This document shows, piece after piece, positions 1 to 5,792 of a DNA stretch of 7,822 nucleotides; position 1 is the stretch's first letter, and each line of letters opens with the position of its first letter. The notes beneath the pieces were generated by a model. It was not told the DNA's origin, did not search any database, and was given only the letters and a program-made list of their open reading frames with translations. The DNA lies in contig PMOP01000103.1 in NCBI GenBank assembly GCA_003161495.1, positions 1 to 7,822 of the forward strand, given 5' to 3'. Source of the stretch: Acidobacteriota bacterium. Its GTDB lineage: Bacteria > Acidobacteriota > Terriglobia > Acidiferrales > UBA7541. The position numbers and the translations under genes are program-made.

Positions 1-59
1 AGCAGCTTTTCGGCTGCTACCATACCTGTATGTCCTGTGGCCCCAGTTATGACGTACAT
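1..59 (-). CDS. NmrA-like / atypical SDR NAD(P)-binding protein, N-terminal fragment
   Basis: Only the first 19 codons plus two bases are in the window; the gene continues past position 1 on the minus strand. The translation begins MYVITGATGHTGMVAAEKL. This is the first beta-strand and glycine-rich turn of a Rossmann fold, with the GATGxxG dinucleotide-binding motif at residues 6-12. That N-terminus is typical of NmrA-like and atypical short-chain dehydrogenase proteins, which bind NADP(H) and act as reductases or redox sensors in the cytoplasm. The start at 59-57 is well supported: an AGGAGG Shine-Dalgarno (complement of 64-69) sits 4 nt upstream, and a promoter candidate lies at 111-139. 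The gene is divergent from the tRNA-Ser. Substrate and exact subfamily cannot be told from 19 residues. Confidence 0.75.
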   Translation of the reverse strand, partial: MYVITGATGHTGMVAAEKL

Positions 60-63
60 AGCG

Positions 64-69
64 CCTCCT
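64..69 (-). promoter_or_regulatory. Shine-Dalgarno of the NmrA-like gene
   Basis: The complement reads AGGAGG, a perfect anti-16S match, ending 4 nt before the minus-strand ATG at 59-57. It fixes the start of the truncated left-edge gene, which is otherwise too short to judge by coding statistics. Confidence 0.75.
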
Positions 70-110
70 CACCTTCACGTGTTTTGGCTGAGATTACGGC
101 CCAGTGAATT

Positions 111-139
111 AGAGTACTGCCGTTCCCCCGGAGTTTCAA
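111..139 (-). promoter_or_regulatory. Candidate sigma-70 promoter for the NmrA-like gene
   Basis: On the minus strand a -35-like TTGAAA (complement of 134-139, five of six consensus bases) is followed after 17 bp by a weaker -10-like TACTCT (complement of 111-116). Transcription would start near 104, leaving a leader of about 45 nt before the ATG at 59. Spacing and position are right; the -10 is poor. Confidence 0.4.
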
Positions 140-232
140 ACTTCGTTCTCTTTGCGAAGCAAGACCACGCGTGGATGCCCCTTGCGCAACCCGATCCAAC
201 GGTTGCGATAGGTTCCGTGGGACGCTCGGTGC

Positions 233-238
233 TATACT
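233..238 (+). promoter_or_regulatory. Possible -10 element for tRNA-Ser
   Basis: TATACT matches five of six bases of the -10 consensus and lies 52 nt before the mature tRNA 5' end, so transcription would start near 245 with a short 5' leader for RNase P removal. No convincing -35 is present at 16-18 bp; the nearest good match, TTGCGA at 203-208, is 24 bp away. The assignment rests on the -10 and its position only. Confidence 0.3.
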
Positions 239-289
239 TTGTTGCGACAAACGCGGTCCCCGCATTACATCATCGGCCAACCATTCCGC

Positions 290-383
<94 letters not shown>

Positions 384-477
384 TTACCGTTTTCCCCCTG
401 ATATAAGCCGGTTTGTGCGCCTCTTGCCATTTGCAGGAAGTCGATATGGCAGGCAAGTCCTTACTACCATTCCTCCC

Positions 478-508
478 TTGCGCCTGCACTGTGCAGCTAC
501 GTTTATAT
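478..508 (+). promoter_or_regulatory. Candidate promoter with 19-bp spacer and internal dyad
   Basis: A -35-like TTGCGC (478-483) and a -10-like TTATAT (503-508) are separated by 19 bp. The spacer holds a perfect inverted repeat, CTGCAC-T-GTGCAG (484-496). Overlong spacers with a central dyad are the hallmark of promoters controlled by MerR-family activators, which untwist the DNA. Dyads in spacers can also be repressor sites. If used, the transcript would start near 515 and carry a leader of about 240 nt to the glycosyltransferase start at 757. No regulator gene is in the window, so this is inference from spacing and symmetry only. Confidence 0.25.
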
Positions 509-745
509 CCCGAGCACAACCAGACTTGTGGCCAGTATCCCTAGGGGCCGCGTTGCCAGATGATAGTAGTTGCTCCCAAGAGGCCCCGAGCCCGGGAAGC
601 CGCCTTTGAAGGAAAGATTGCGTCCGTACGAAGGGAAATTTTTTGGATTCCCAGACCGCCCTGTCTGCCTTGAACGTGAGTTTTTTAGGGGCGATGGAGC
701 ATGCCGGCCGGCGATCTGTTCTTCCTACGGAAGAGATTTTCCCGC

Positions 746-751
746 GAGGAG
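746..751 (+). promoter_or_regulatory. Shine-Dalgarno that sets the GT2 start at 757
   Basis: GAGGAG ends 5 nt before ATG 757 and is the best ribosome-binding site in front of any in-frame start of this gene. It favours 757 over the upstream TTG at 643 and the ATG at 694. Confidence 0.7.
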
Positions 752-756
752 AAGCG

Positions 757-1542
757 ATGGGACTGCACAGTACGGAATTACACAAGCCGAAAGTAATCGT
801 GGTGATGCCGGCGTATAACGCCGCGAAAACTCTGAAGATCACCTATGACGCGATCCCACATCAAACGGTCGATCAGATCATTCTGGTCGATGACGGAAGC
901 ACGGACAAAACCCTGGAGATCGCGCGGGAGCTCCAACTTACCGTCTTCGTGCACACGAGGAATTTTGGATACGGCGGAAACCAGAAAACTTGTTATACGG
1001 AAGCCCTGAAAGAGGGCGCGGACATCATTGTCATGCTTCATCCGGATTACCAGTACGATCCGACGCTGCTTCCGGACATCATTGCTCCGATCAAGGCCGG
1101 CGAAGCCGACATTGTTCTGGGTTCGCGATTCATGTCGGGCAGCGCGATGGATCAGGGAATGCCGTGGTGGAAGTTTTTAGGGAATAAATTCCTGACGGCG
1201 CTTGAAAATTGGACATTGGGATTGAATCTGTCCGAGTATCACACGGGCTACCGGGCCTATAGCCGCCGGGTCCTCGAAGAAATTCCATTTTCATTGAACT
1301 CGGATAAATTCGTGTTCGATCAGGAATTTCTTGTCCAGGCAAAGCATCTTGATTTCGTAATCAAAGAAGTAGCTGTTCCGACGAAGTATTTTCCGGAAGC
1401 CTCGAACGCGAGTTTCGTGGACAGCACGATTTATGGGCTGAGCATCCTTCTGCTTTTGGGCCGCTATTTCATCCACAACGTGTGCCACGTCCACCTGCGA
1501 CAGTTTCAATCCTTCCAAGCCAGATATCGGCGAGTGCAGTGA
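757..1542 (+). CDS. Family 2 glycosyltransferase, polyprenyl-phosphate sugar synthase type
   Basis: A 261-residue inverting GT-A glycosyltransferase of the DPM1-like GT2 group, which transfers a sugar from a nucleotide sugar, often onto polyprenyl phosphate at the inner face of the membrane. Visible motifs are the first strand VIVVMPAYN (13-21), the nucleotide-binding DDGSTD (45-50), NFGYGGNQ (69-76), the metal-site region HPDYQY (95-100, with D97 in the DxD-like position), and GSRF (122-125). There is no clear transmembrane helix; a hydrophobic stretch near the C-terminus (IYGLSILLLLGRYFI) may touch the membrane. The start at 757 was chosen for its GAGGAG site and because the family fold begins about 12 residues later. 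A TTG at 643 would add 38 unrelated residues. The gene leads a three-gene run with a methyltransferase 10 nt downstream. It may supply a lipid-linked sugar to the GT39 enzyme in the same run; the sugar is unknown. Confidence 0.9.
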   Translation: MGLHSTELHKPKVIVVMPAYNAAKTLKITYDAIPHQTVDQIILVDDGSTDKTLEIARELQLTVFVHTRNFGYGGNQKTCYTEALKEGADIIVMLHPDYQYDPTLLPDIIAPIKAGEADIVLGSRFMSGSAMDQGMPWWKFLGNKFLTALENWTLGLNLSEYHTGYRAYSRRVLEEIPFSLNSDKFVFDQEFLVQAKHLDFVIKEVAVPTKYFPEASNASFVDSTIYGLSILLLLGRYFIHNVCHVHLRQFQSFQARYRRVQ

Positions 1543-1552
1543 GCCGAAGAAC

Positions 1553-2305
1553 ATGCCCGATTCCCAGTATGAATTCAAGCCCTTCAAATACAGCAGCCAT
1601 TATTGGATTTTAGAGGCACTGCGCGGGGAAAAAGAGCCCGTCAAAATTCTCGATGTGGGCACGGCCAGCGGCTACCTGGGGAAAATTTGGAGAAGAAGCG
1701 GCCACTATGTGGCGGGCATTGAATACGACGCGGCGACCGCGGAAAGAGCGCGCGAGTACTATGACGTTTTTCAGGTGGCGGACGTCGAATCTTTTGCGTT
1801 CCCTTACCGCCGGGAATTCGATTACATCGTTTTCGCCGATGTCTTGGAACACTTGCGCGATCCGGCAGCTGTGTTGCGCAGGTGTATTCCGGCATTGAAA
1901 GAGACGGGCAAGATTATTATTTCCGTGCCCAACATTGCCAACTGGGTCATTCGCCTCGGCTTGCTCTTCGGAAAATTTGATTATATGGACCGCGGCATAC
2001 TCGACAGGACTCATCTTCGATTTTTTACCAGGCGAAGCTTGAATCAGCTTATGAGCGACGTTTCCTGCGAAGTGCTCGATGCGATCCCCACGCCACTCCC
2101 TGTACAGCTCGTTTTTCCGCTTACCGAGAACAAGTTGTTCAGTCCGCTCCATGATGCGCATTATGCGCTCACGCGCTGCTGGAAAACTTTATTTGCCTAC
2201 CAGTTCGTGATCGTAGCCGCGCCTTGCCGTCTTCCAGGTTATCCAGATTCCGAAATTGCTTATGCGGGGAAAATCCCCGCGGAGAAAGTGCTCGCCGGCA
2301 AATGA
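1553..2305 (+). CDS. Class I SAM-dependent methyltransferase
   Basis: A 250-residue cytoplasmic methyltransferase of the Methyltransf_23/UbiG-like type. Motif I, the SAM-binding glycine loop, is ILDVGTASGYLG (32-43). The acidic residue that binds the SAM ribose is in GIEYD (E57). VADVES (75-80) matches motif II, and FADVLEHLRDP (94-104) is the post-II region typical of UbiG-like enzymes, followed by IIISVPNIANW (121-131). RTHLRFFT (152-159) is a further signature of this subgroup, often found in cell-surface polysaccharide loci. The gene begins 10 nt after the GT2 stop without a strong Shine-Dalgarno, and its own stop overlaps the start of the next gene as ATGA, so translational coupling is likely on both sides. 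It probably methylates a sugar or lipid intermediate of the glycan made by its neighbours. The substrate is inference from context only. Confidence 0.87.
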   Translation: MPDSQYEFKPFKYSSHYWILEALRGEKEPVKILDVGTASGYLGKIWRRSGHYVAGIEYDAATAERAREYYDVFQVADVESFAFPYRREFDYIVFADVLEHLRDPAAVLRRCIPALKETGKIIISVPNIANWVIRLGLLFGKFDYMDRGILDRTHLRFFTRRSLNQLMSDVSCEVLDAIPTPLPVQLVFPLTENKLFSPLHDAHYALTRCWKTLFAYQFVIVAAPCRLPGYPDSEIAYAGKIPAEKVLAGK

Positions 2306-3996
2306 ATAAGGGTGGCGTGATCCAGTTGGAAAATGAGCCGCGTCGCGACGCCGCGCCGCCTGACGTCGACAATCTTATTCCGCTATCCCGCGCCGCCCTG
2401 CTCGAGCGCTGGCTTCTCCATCACCTCGATGCCCTCGCTCTTGCCGTCGTCGCTATCGGTTTCATATTCAGGATTTTTGCCGCGACCCGGAACTATTTGA
2501 ATCCGGATGAAGCGTTGCATTACCTGCTTCTCAATCAGTCGTCCGCCTATCTCGCCTACAAAGCCAGTCTGACCAACGCGCACCCTCCCTTGATTTATAT
2601 GGTGCTGTATTACTGGCATTTCCTGGGCCGGTCTGAGCTGATGCTGCGCTTGCCTTCGGTGATTGCGGGGACGGCGTTCTGCTGGATGTTCTATAAGTGG
2701 ATGGGGGTGGCATTTGGCCGCGCGGCGAGCTGGATTGGGCTGATCCTCGTCACATTTTCCCCGGCCATGGTCACGCTTTCGGCTGAGGTGCGCGCCTATG
2801 CCCTCTTGTTGTTCTGCATGGCGGGCGCTCTTTATTTTCTCAGCAGCGCATTTCAGAATAAGAGCGTTCTCCAGATGTGGTGTTTTTCCGTCTTCCTTAA
2901 TTTCGCGATTTTATCTCACTACTCGGCGGTCTTTTTTACGGTGGCGCTGGGCGTTTATTCGTTGGCGCGAATGGCCGAACTGCGTCTTCCAAGAAAGGTG
3001 GTCGTCGCCTGGGCCTGCGGGCAGGCCGGGGCTCTCGCAATTTACGGATTCCTGTACGTGACCCATGTGTCGAAGGTCAAGACCAGTATCGCGGCATGGT
3101 CCGGACCGTTTGACTCCTCCTTTTTTCACCAGGACACCATAAGCCTTTTCACCTTTACCTGGGGAAATACGCTGAATATTTTTCTTTTCCTGTTTGGGCA
3201 ACGACTTGTCGCTTATTCGATGCTCTTGCTTTTCGTCGCCGGAGCCGCGTTTCTTTTCACCCGGGACTTGCTTTCCCGTCAGCAAAACTCACAATTGAGC
3301 CGAATGGGAATTCTGCTTCTATTCCCGTTTATTACGGTTTGGGGTGCGTCCATCGCCGGAATCTATCCCTACGTTGGCAGCCGCCATACCGCGTTTCTGG
3401 CACCTTTTGCTGTCGCGGCGGCGAGCTATCTGCTGGCAACAGCTTCCCACAACAAAATTTGGGCAGGCCTGCTTCTTGCGGTTTCCCTGATGACATTGTC
3501 GAATCTGGGCAAGAAGTCGGTTGAGCCCAACGTCTCAGATGGCGATAACAATCCCGCCGTGATGACCTCTGCTGTGAGCTACATGAAACAGTCGATCCCG
3601 CAGGGAGATATCATCCTCGTGGACTATCAGAGCAGCCTGCCGATGACTTATTATTTCTGCGGCCCGAAGCAAATCATTCCGATCGAAACGTTCCAGGGAG
3701 ATTATTTTGAATTTTCTTGCAATGGATATTCTGTCATCTCCCTGCATATCTGGAAATTGATCCCCGAAGGTTTCCGGCCGCAGTTTGAAAAAATGGCGCG
3801 GTCGCATAACTTGAAACCTGGCACGCGCGTTTGGATTTATCAAACCGGGTGGGGCGTCGATCTCGGCACGGAGCTGGCGAACCACGCGGCGGACTTTCGC
3901 TGCCTGGCGCCAAAGAGATTCGGCGGCGGCGTTACAATAACGCCATTTATCGTCGGCCCGGACTATTTGCCGGAATCGCCCTTGGGGTCCTGCTGA
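2302..3996 (+). CDS. GT39/ArnT-like membrane glycosyltransferase (PMT_2 type)
   Basis: A 564-residue integral membrane glycosyltransferase of the GT-C fold. Family members use polyprenyl-phosphate-linked sugars on the periplasmic side. The first helix (about 43-60) leads into the loop carrying the acidic pair in NPDEA (D69, E70), the expected catalytic or metal-binding region of GT39 enzymes. HPPL (94-97), AEVRAYA (161-167) and GSRHT (359-363) are further conserved family positions. Roughly ten or eleven hydrophobic helices span 43-400, followed by a mostly soluble C-terminal part from about 413 to 564. ATG 2302 is preferred because it overlaps the methyltransferase TGA in an ATGA arrangement. 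An upstream in-frame start at 2224 would add 26 residues lying inside the methyltransferase gene. With the GT2 and methyltransferase it forms an apparent operon. Acceptor (lipid, protein or polysaccharide) is unknown. Confidence 0.87.
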   Translation: MNKGGVIQLENEPRRDAAPPDVDNLIPLSRAALLERWLLHHLDALALAVVAIGFIFRIFAATRNYLNPDEALHYLLLNQSSAYLAYKASLTNAHPPLIYMVLYYWHFLGRSELMLRLPSVIAGTAFCWMFYKWMGVAFGRAASWIGLILVTFSPAMVTLSAEVRAYALLLFCMAGALYFLSSAFQNKSVLQMWCFSVFLNFAILSHYSAVFFTVALGVYSLARMAELRLPRKVVVAWACGQAGALAIYGFLYVTHVSKVKTSIAAWSGPFDSSFFHQDTISLFTFTWGNTLNIFLFLFGQRLVAYSMLLLFVAGAAFLFTRDLLSRQQNSQLSRMGILLLFPFITVWGASIAGIYPYVGSRHTAFLAPFAVAAASYLLATASHNKIWAGLLLAVSLMTLSNLGKKSVEPNVSDGDNNPAVMTSAVSYMKQSIPQGDIILVDYQSSLPMTYYFCGPKQIIPIETFQGDYFEFSCNGYSVISLHIWKLIPEGFRPQFEKMARSHNLKPGTRVWIYQTGWGVDLGTELANHAADFRCLAPKRFGGGVTITPFIVGPDYLPESPLGSC

Positions 3997-4180
3997 AGGG
4001 TGATTTGAGTGAGATAACTATCTGCAGTTAAAGCACTTGCGCTTGCCATGCCTCAGCCATCAAGGGAAGACTTGCTCCACAAATCATTCCGCATGCAAAG
4101 AAAATGCGAGCGAGGATTCCAGTCGCTTTGATTGCACTTCGCTGTACATCGCCTCGTGTAATTCGTAGTATCATTCGTCG

Positions 4181-4253
4181 GGGGAGCGCGGCGAAATTGC
4201 ATTCGCTGCATGTTCTCAATTAGGACCGGTGGGTTTAAATCCACCACTCTCCA
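4181..4253 (+). pseudogene. tRNA-like cloverleaf, possible decayed tRNA or attachment scar
   Basis: A 73-nt segment folds by hand into four arms. The acceptor is GGGGAG (4181-4186) with CTCTCC (4247-4252, one G-U pair). A D-arm-like hairpin is GCGGCGAA (4188-4195) with TTCGCTGC (4202-4209). An anticodon-like arm is GTTCT (4212-4216) with AGGAC (4222-4226), and a T-like arm is GGTGG (4228-4232) with CCACC (4241-4245). A at 4253 is in the discriminator position. It is not a working tRNA: the GG of the D loop, U33 and C56 are missing, the T loop has 8 nt, and no CCA is encoded. Positions 4229-4252 match 353-376 of tRNA-Ser at 19 of 24 bases without gaps. It may be a degenerate tRNA gene, a tRNA 3'-end scar, or coincidence helped by C/T-rich sequence. 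Confidence 0.3.
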
Positions 4254-4296
4254 TTAAATCCAGCATTGGGTACGTGACCCCGGATTTTCCGCGAAA

Positions 4297-4318
4297 TGAG
4301 ACATCCGCATGTGTCTCA
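4297..4318 (+). repeat. Perfect 7-bp inverted repeat in the greA leader
   Basis: TGAGACA (4297-4303) and TGTCTCA (4312-4318) are exact complements around an 8-nt loop, 44 nt before the greA start. It could be a protein-binding dyad or an mRNA hairpin in the leader. No T-run follows, so it is not an intrinsic terminator. Confidence 0.5.
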
Positions 4319-4361
4319 CCGGCAGGGAAAGCCACGAAACCCTGATTGCAGAAAAAGAGCC

Positions 4362-4841
4362 ATGACGGACGCACTGTCAAACGTTAAAAAGAAATTGCAG
4401 GACGAAATTACGGCCCTCGAGCATGAGATGAGCGTGGAGCTGCCGAAAGAGCTTATGAAGGCGCGCGCGCACGGGGATCTCTCCGAAAACGCCGAGTTCA
4501 AATACGCCAAGGAGCGGCAGGGCTACGTGTCGGCGCGCCTGGGCCAATTGAAGAAGCGCCTGGGCGACATTGGCATGATGAACCTCAGCCACATTCCCGC
4601 GGACCGCGCCGGGTACGGTTCGCGCGTCTGGGTGCTGGACGTGAAGAAATCCATCGAGATCGAATACAAGCTGGTCAGCACCGAGGAAGCGGACGTCACG
4701 CAGGGATTGATCTCGACGACCTCGCCGATCGGAAAAGCGCTTCTCGGGCGAAACGTCGGCGATGAAGTCAAAGTGCAGACGCCCGCGGGGATCAAGGAAT
4801 TCGAAATCGTCCGGTTGAAAACAATCCACGAAGATGCATAG
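4362..4841 (+). CDS. greA: Transcription elongation factor GreA
   Basis: A 159-residue protein, matching the usual GreA length of about 158. GreA enters the secondary channel of RNA polymerase and stimulates cleavage of backtracked RNA, rescuing stalled complexes. The N-terminal coiled coil spans about residues 3-75. At its tip the signature ARAHGDLSENAEF (34-46) keeps the two acidic residues D39 and E42, equivalent to E. coli GreA D41 and E44, that position the catalytic metal. The C-terminal FKBP-like domain (about 80-159) contains the conserved TSPIGKALLGRNVGDEVKV stretch. ATG 4362 was chosen over the in-frame ATG at 4296 because it starts the protein at the family's usual point; the extra 22 residues would be basic and unrelated. 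The ribosome site is weak (AAAGAG). Family members GreB or Rnk are less likely given the length and motif wording. Confidence 0.95.
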   Translation: MTDALSNVKKKLQDEITALEHEMSVELPKELMKARAHGDLSENAEFKYAKERQGYVSARLGQLKKRLGDIGMMNLSHIPADRAGYGSRVWVLDVKKSIEIEYKLVSTEEADVTQGLISTTSPIGKALLGRNVGDEVKVQTPAGIKEFEIVRLKTIHEDA

Positions 4842-4865
4842 AGGGTTGGTTCTTTTGTTTTTCAG

Positions 4866-4882
4866 CATTCCTTCCGGGAATG
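4866..4882. repeat. Short hairpin between greA and the next gene
   Basis: CATTCC (4866-4871) and GGAATG (4877-4882) form a 6-bp stem with a 5-nt loop, 24 nt after the greA stop. A T-rich tract precedes rather than follows it on the plus strand, and the minus strand has an A-run, so it does not read as a terminator in either direction. Confidence 0.35.
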
Positions 4883-4922
4883 TCCGATATCGATGCGTAG
4901 CGTAGGCATGCTCGGCGCCGTT

Positions 4923-4928
4923 GGAGAG
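4923..4928 (+). promoter_or_regulatory. Shine-Dalgarno deciding the start of the small membrane protein
   Basis: GGAGAG lies just before ATG 4932, with its GGAG core 5 nt away. It is a better ribosome site than anything ahead of ATG 4893 or 4908. Confidence 0.5.
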
Positions 4929-4931
4929 ACC

Positions 4932-5165
4932 ATGGCCCTTCTGGGTCTGGGACTGCTGTGGACGTTCCGCGCCCAGGCGGCAGATTGGGTGCGCGAGCTT
5001 CTGGACATTTGGCGCGGAGAAATTTCAGGGCGCGACCCGCATCTGTCCGACCCGGTTTACCGCAGAGTGAAACCCCGGCGGCCGCGCGGCGCGATTGTGC
5101 TCGTCAGCGCCATGGCGTTGCTTTTTATCGGGCAAATACTTTTTCTCATCGATATCGCATTTTAG
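4932..5165 (+). CDS. Small two-helix membrane protein of unknown function
   Basis: I do not recognise a family. The 77-residue product has a hydrophobic N-terminal segment (about 1-12), a central polar region with a basic cluster RRVKPRRPRG (43-52), and a second strongly hydrophobic helix (about 53-75). This suggests two membrane segments with the middle part on the cytoplasmic side. ATG 4932 is preferred because GGAGAG (4923-4928) precedes it closely, with the GGAG core 5 nt from the ATG. An in-frame ATG at 4893 would give 90 residues but has only a distant GGGAA. Third-position GC looks coding. It lies 90 nt after greA on the same strand and may be co-transcribed with it. No known partnership with GreA is implied. 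The alternative is a spurious ORF, less likely given the ribosome site and hydrophobicity pattern. Confidence 0.55.
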   Translation: MALLGLGLLWTFRAQAADWVRELLDIWRGEISGRDPHLSDPVYRRVKPRRPRGAIVLVSAMALLFIGQILFLIDIAF

Positions 5166-5468
5166 ATTTTCGCTGTTCCGCAAAATTCTCTCTCTTACTA
5201 CCAAAATGCTATCGCAATAAGTATGCCGGGCTTCCTGCTTTCGCTTTTCATCGGGAAAACTTCACCACAGGAATCTGGGGGGAATTTCGGATTGCGGACA
5301 ATTTTGACAGGGCACAGCGGTCACGGAATGAACCGGTTTCTTCGATTCTAGACTGTTGGGCTTTGCCAGCTCTCGGAAAAAAGCCACAGGCTTAAAGCCT
5401 GCGCCACGAAACCCAATTCCACCGCAACGGGTTTGCACGAATTACGATTCACAAATCACGAGTCACGG
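5166..5468. other. Convergent intergenic region
   Basis: This lies between the plus-strand greA group and the minus-strand DUF4282 gene. It holds the minus-strand terminator (5377-5405), a short inverted repeat (AAACCC at 5409-5414 with GGGTTT at 5429-5434) and the heptamer repeats (from 5437). No terminator for the plus-strand genes is apparent. No gene is supported in 5166-5376. Confidence 0.6.
5377..5405 (-). terminator. Intrinsic terminator of the DUF4282 gene
   Basis: On the minus strand a GC-rich hairpin forms: an inner stem of 8 bp including one G-U pair, a TTA loop, then one G-G mismatch and a closing G-C pair. It is followed immediately by six T residues (complement of A 5377-5382). 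Arms are 5383-5392 and 5396-5405. It lies 64 nt past the DUF4282 stop. On the plus strand no T-run follows, so it should act mainly on minus-strand transcripts. Confidence 0.7.
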
Positions 5469-5471
5469 TCA
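5437..5471. repeat. Degenerate 7-bp tandem repeat, five units
   Basis: Five consecutive heptamers read ACGAATT, ACGATTC, ACAAATC, ACGAGTC and ACGGTCA. The last unit contains the complement of the DUF4282 stop codon (5469-5471), so the array begins exactly at the gene's end and runs toward its terminator. Units differ at one to four positions. Seven is not a multiple of three, and the array is otherwise outside any gene. Confidence 0.6.
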
Positions 5472-5792
5472 TCCCTGCGAATTGGCGATGGCTTGGGCGG
5501 CGCGGAACACGGCGGCCAGAAGTTCCACGACGACGCGGCAATACACGATCCACAAGAGCATCACGGGAACACCCAGAATGAGCGCCAGCAAGCCATTGGA
5601 CGTGGATTTCTGGAAACCGGTGAACACGTACCAGACGGTGGCGACCAATCCGATCAGCAGATGAACGCCATACAGGAGTTTCAACATGCGCGGCGTCACT
5701 GGCCGCTGAAACGAAAAGTCCATCAGGTTTTCTATCAGGCCGTTTTCACGGGGAATTGATTGCCCTTCGATGTAGGACGGTGCGGTAGCCAT
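5469..5792 (-). CDS. DUF4282 domain membrane protein
   Basis: A 107-residue protein with the layout of DUF4282. A polar N-terminus is followed by MDFSFQRPVTPRMLKLLY (24-41), which matches the family's F(L/M)DFSF..F.TPR opening. The first membrane helix is at about 39-60, a short polar turn at 61-67, and a second helix at about 68-85 leads into RVVVELLAAVFR (86-97), the family's conserved closing amphipathic segment. The function of DUF4282 is not established; members are small inner-membrane proteins. ATG 5792-5790 was chosen because GGAGGA (complement of 5801-5806) precedes it by 8 nt; an upstream in-frame start at 5843 lacks such a site. The gene ends in the heptamer repeat and has its own terminator, so it is probably monocistronic. 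It is on the same strand as the large secreted protein upstream, about 290 nt apart. Confidence 0.82.
   Translation of the reverse strand: MATAPSYIEGQSIPRENGLIENLMDFSFQRPVTPRMLKLLYGVHLLIGLVATVWYVFTGFQKSTSNGLLALILGVPVMLLWIVYCRVVVELLAAVFRAAQAIANSQG

Larger units (their letters stand above)
3997..4361. other. Noncoding stretch between the glycan cassette and greA
   Basis: No credible protein gene is present. There is no clear terminator for the glycan operon: CGCAT/ATGCG can pair near 4090-4108 but lacks a T-run. The stretch holds the tRNA-like element (4181-4253), a weak promoter-like pair just ahead of it (TTGCAC 4132-4137 and TGTAAT 4157-4162, spacer 19), and a perfect 7-bp inverted repeat in the presumed greA leader (4297-4318). 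Confidence 0.6.

Noticed and set aside
643..756. N-terminal extension of the GT2 from a TTG at 643
   Set aside because: It has a passable AAGGGA site, but the 38 extra residues do not fit the GT2 fold and ATG 757 has a better Shine-Dalgarno and the usual distance to the first strand.
384..842. Minus-strand open frame of 152 codons across the operon leader
   Set aside because: It overlaps the GT2 start, shows no family resemblance and has no ribosome site; it reads as noise.
1610..2161. Minus-strand open frame of 183 codons inside the methyltransferase
   Set aside because: It is a shadow of a gene with clear SAM-binding motifs and has no recognisable domain.
4028..4219. Minus-strand open frame of 63 codons through the tRNA-like element
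   Set aside because: TTG start, no ribosome site and no similarity recognised; the hydrophobic stretch alone is not enough.
4181..4253. tmRNA (ssrA) gene or fragment
   Set aside because: The GGAC-plus-T-arm tail is reminiscent of tmRNA, but no tmRNA 5' domain or tag reading frame is present upstream, and the alignment to tRNA-Ser explains the tail as well.
5304..5309. Perfect TTGACA -35 hexamer on the plus strand
   Set aside because: No acceptable -10 follows at 16-18 bp and no plus-strand gene lies downstream.
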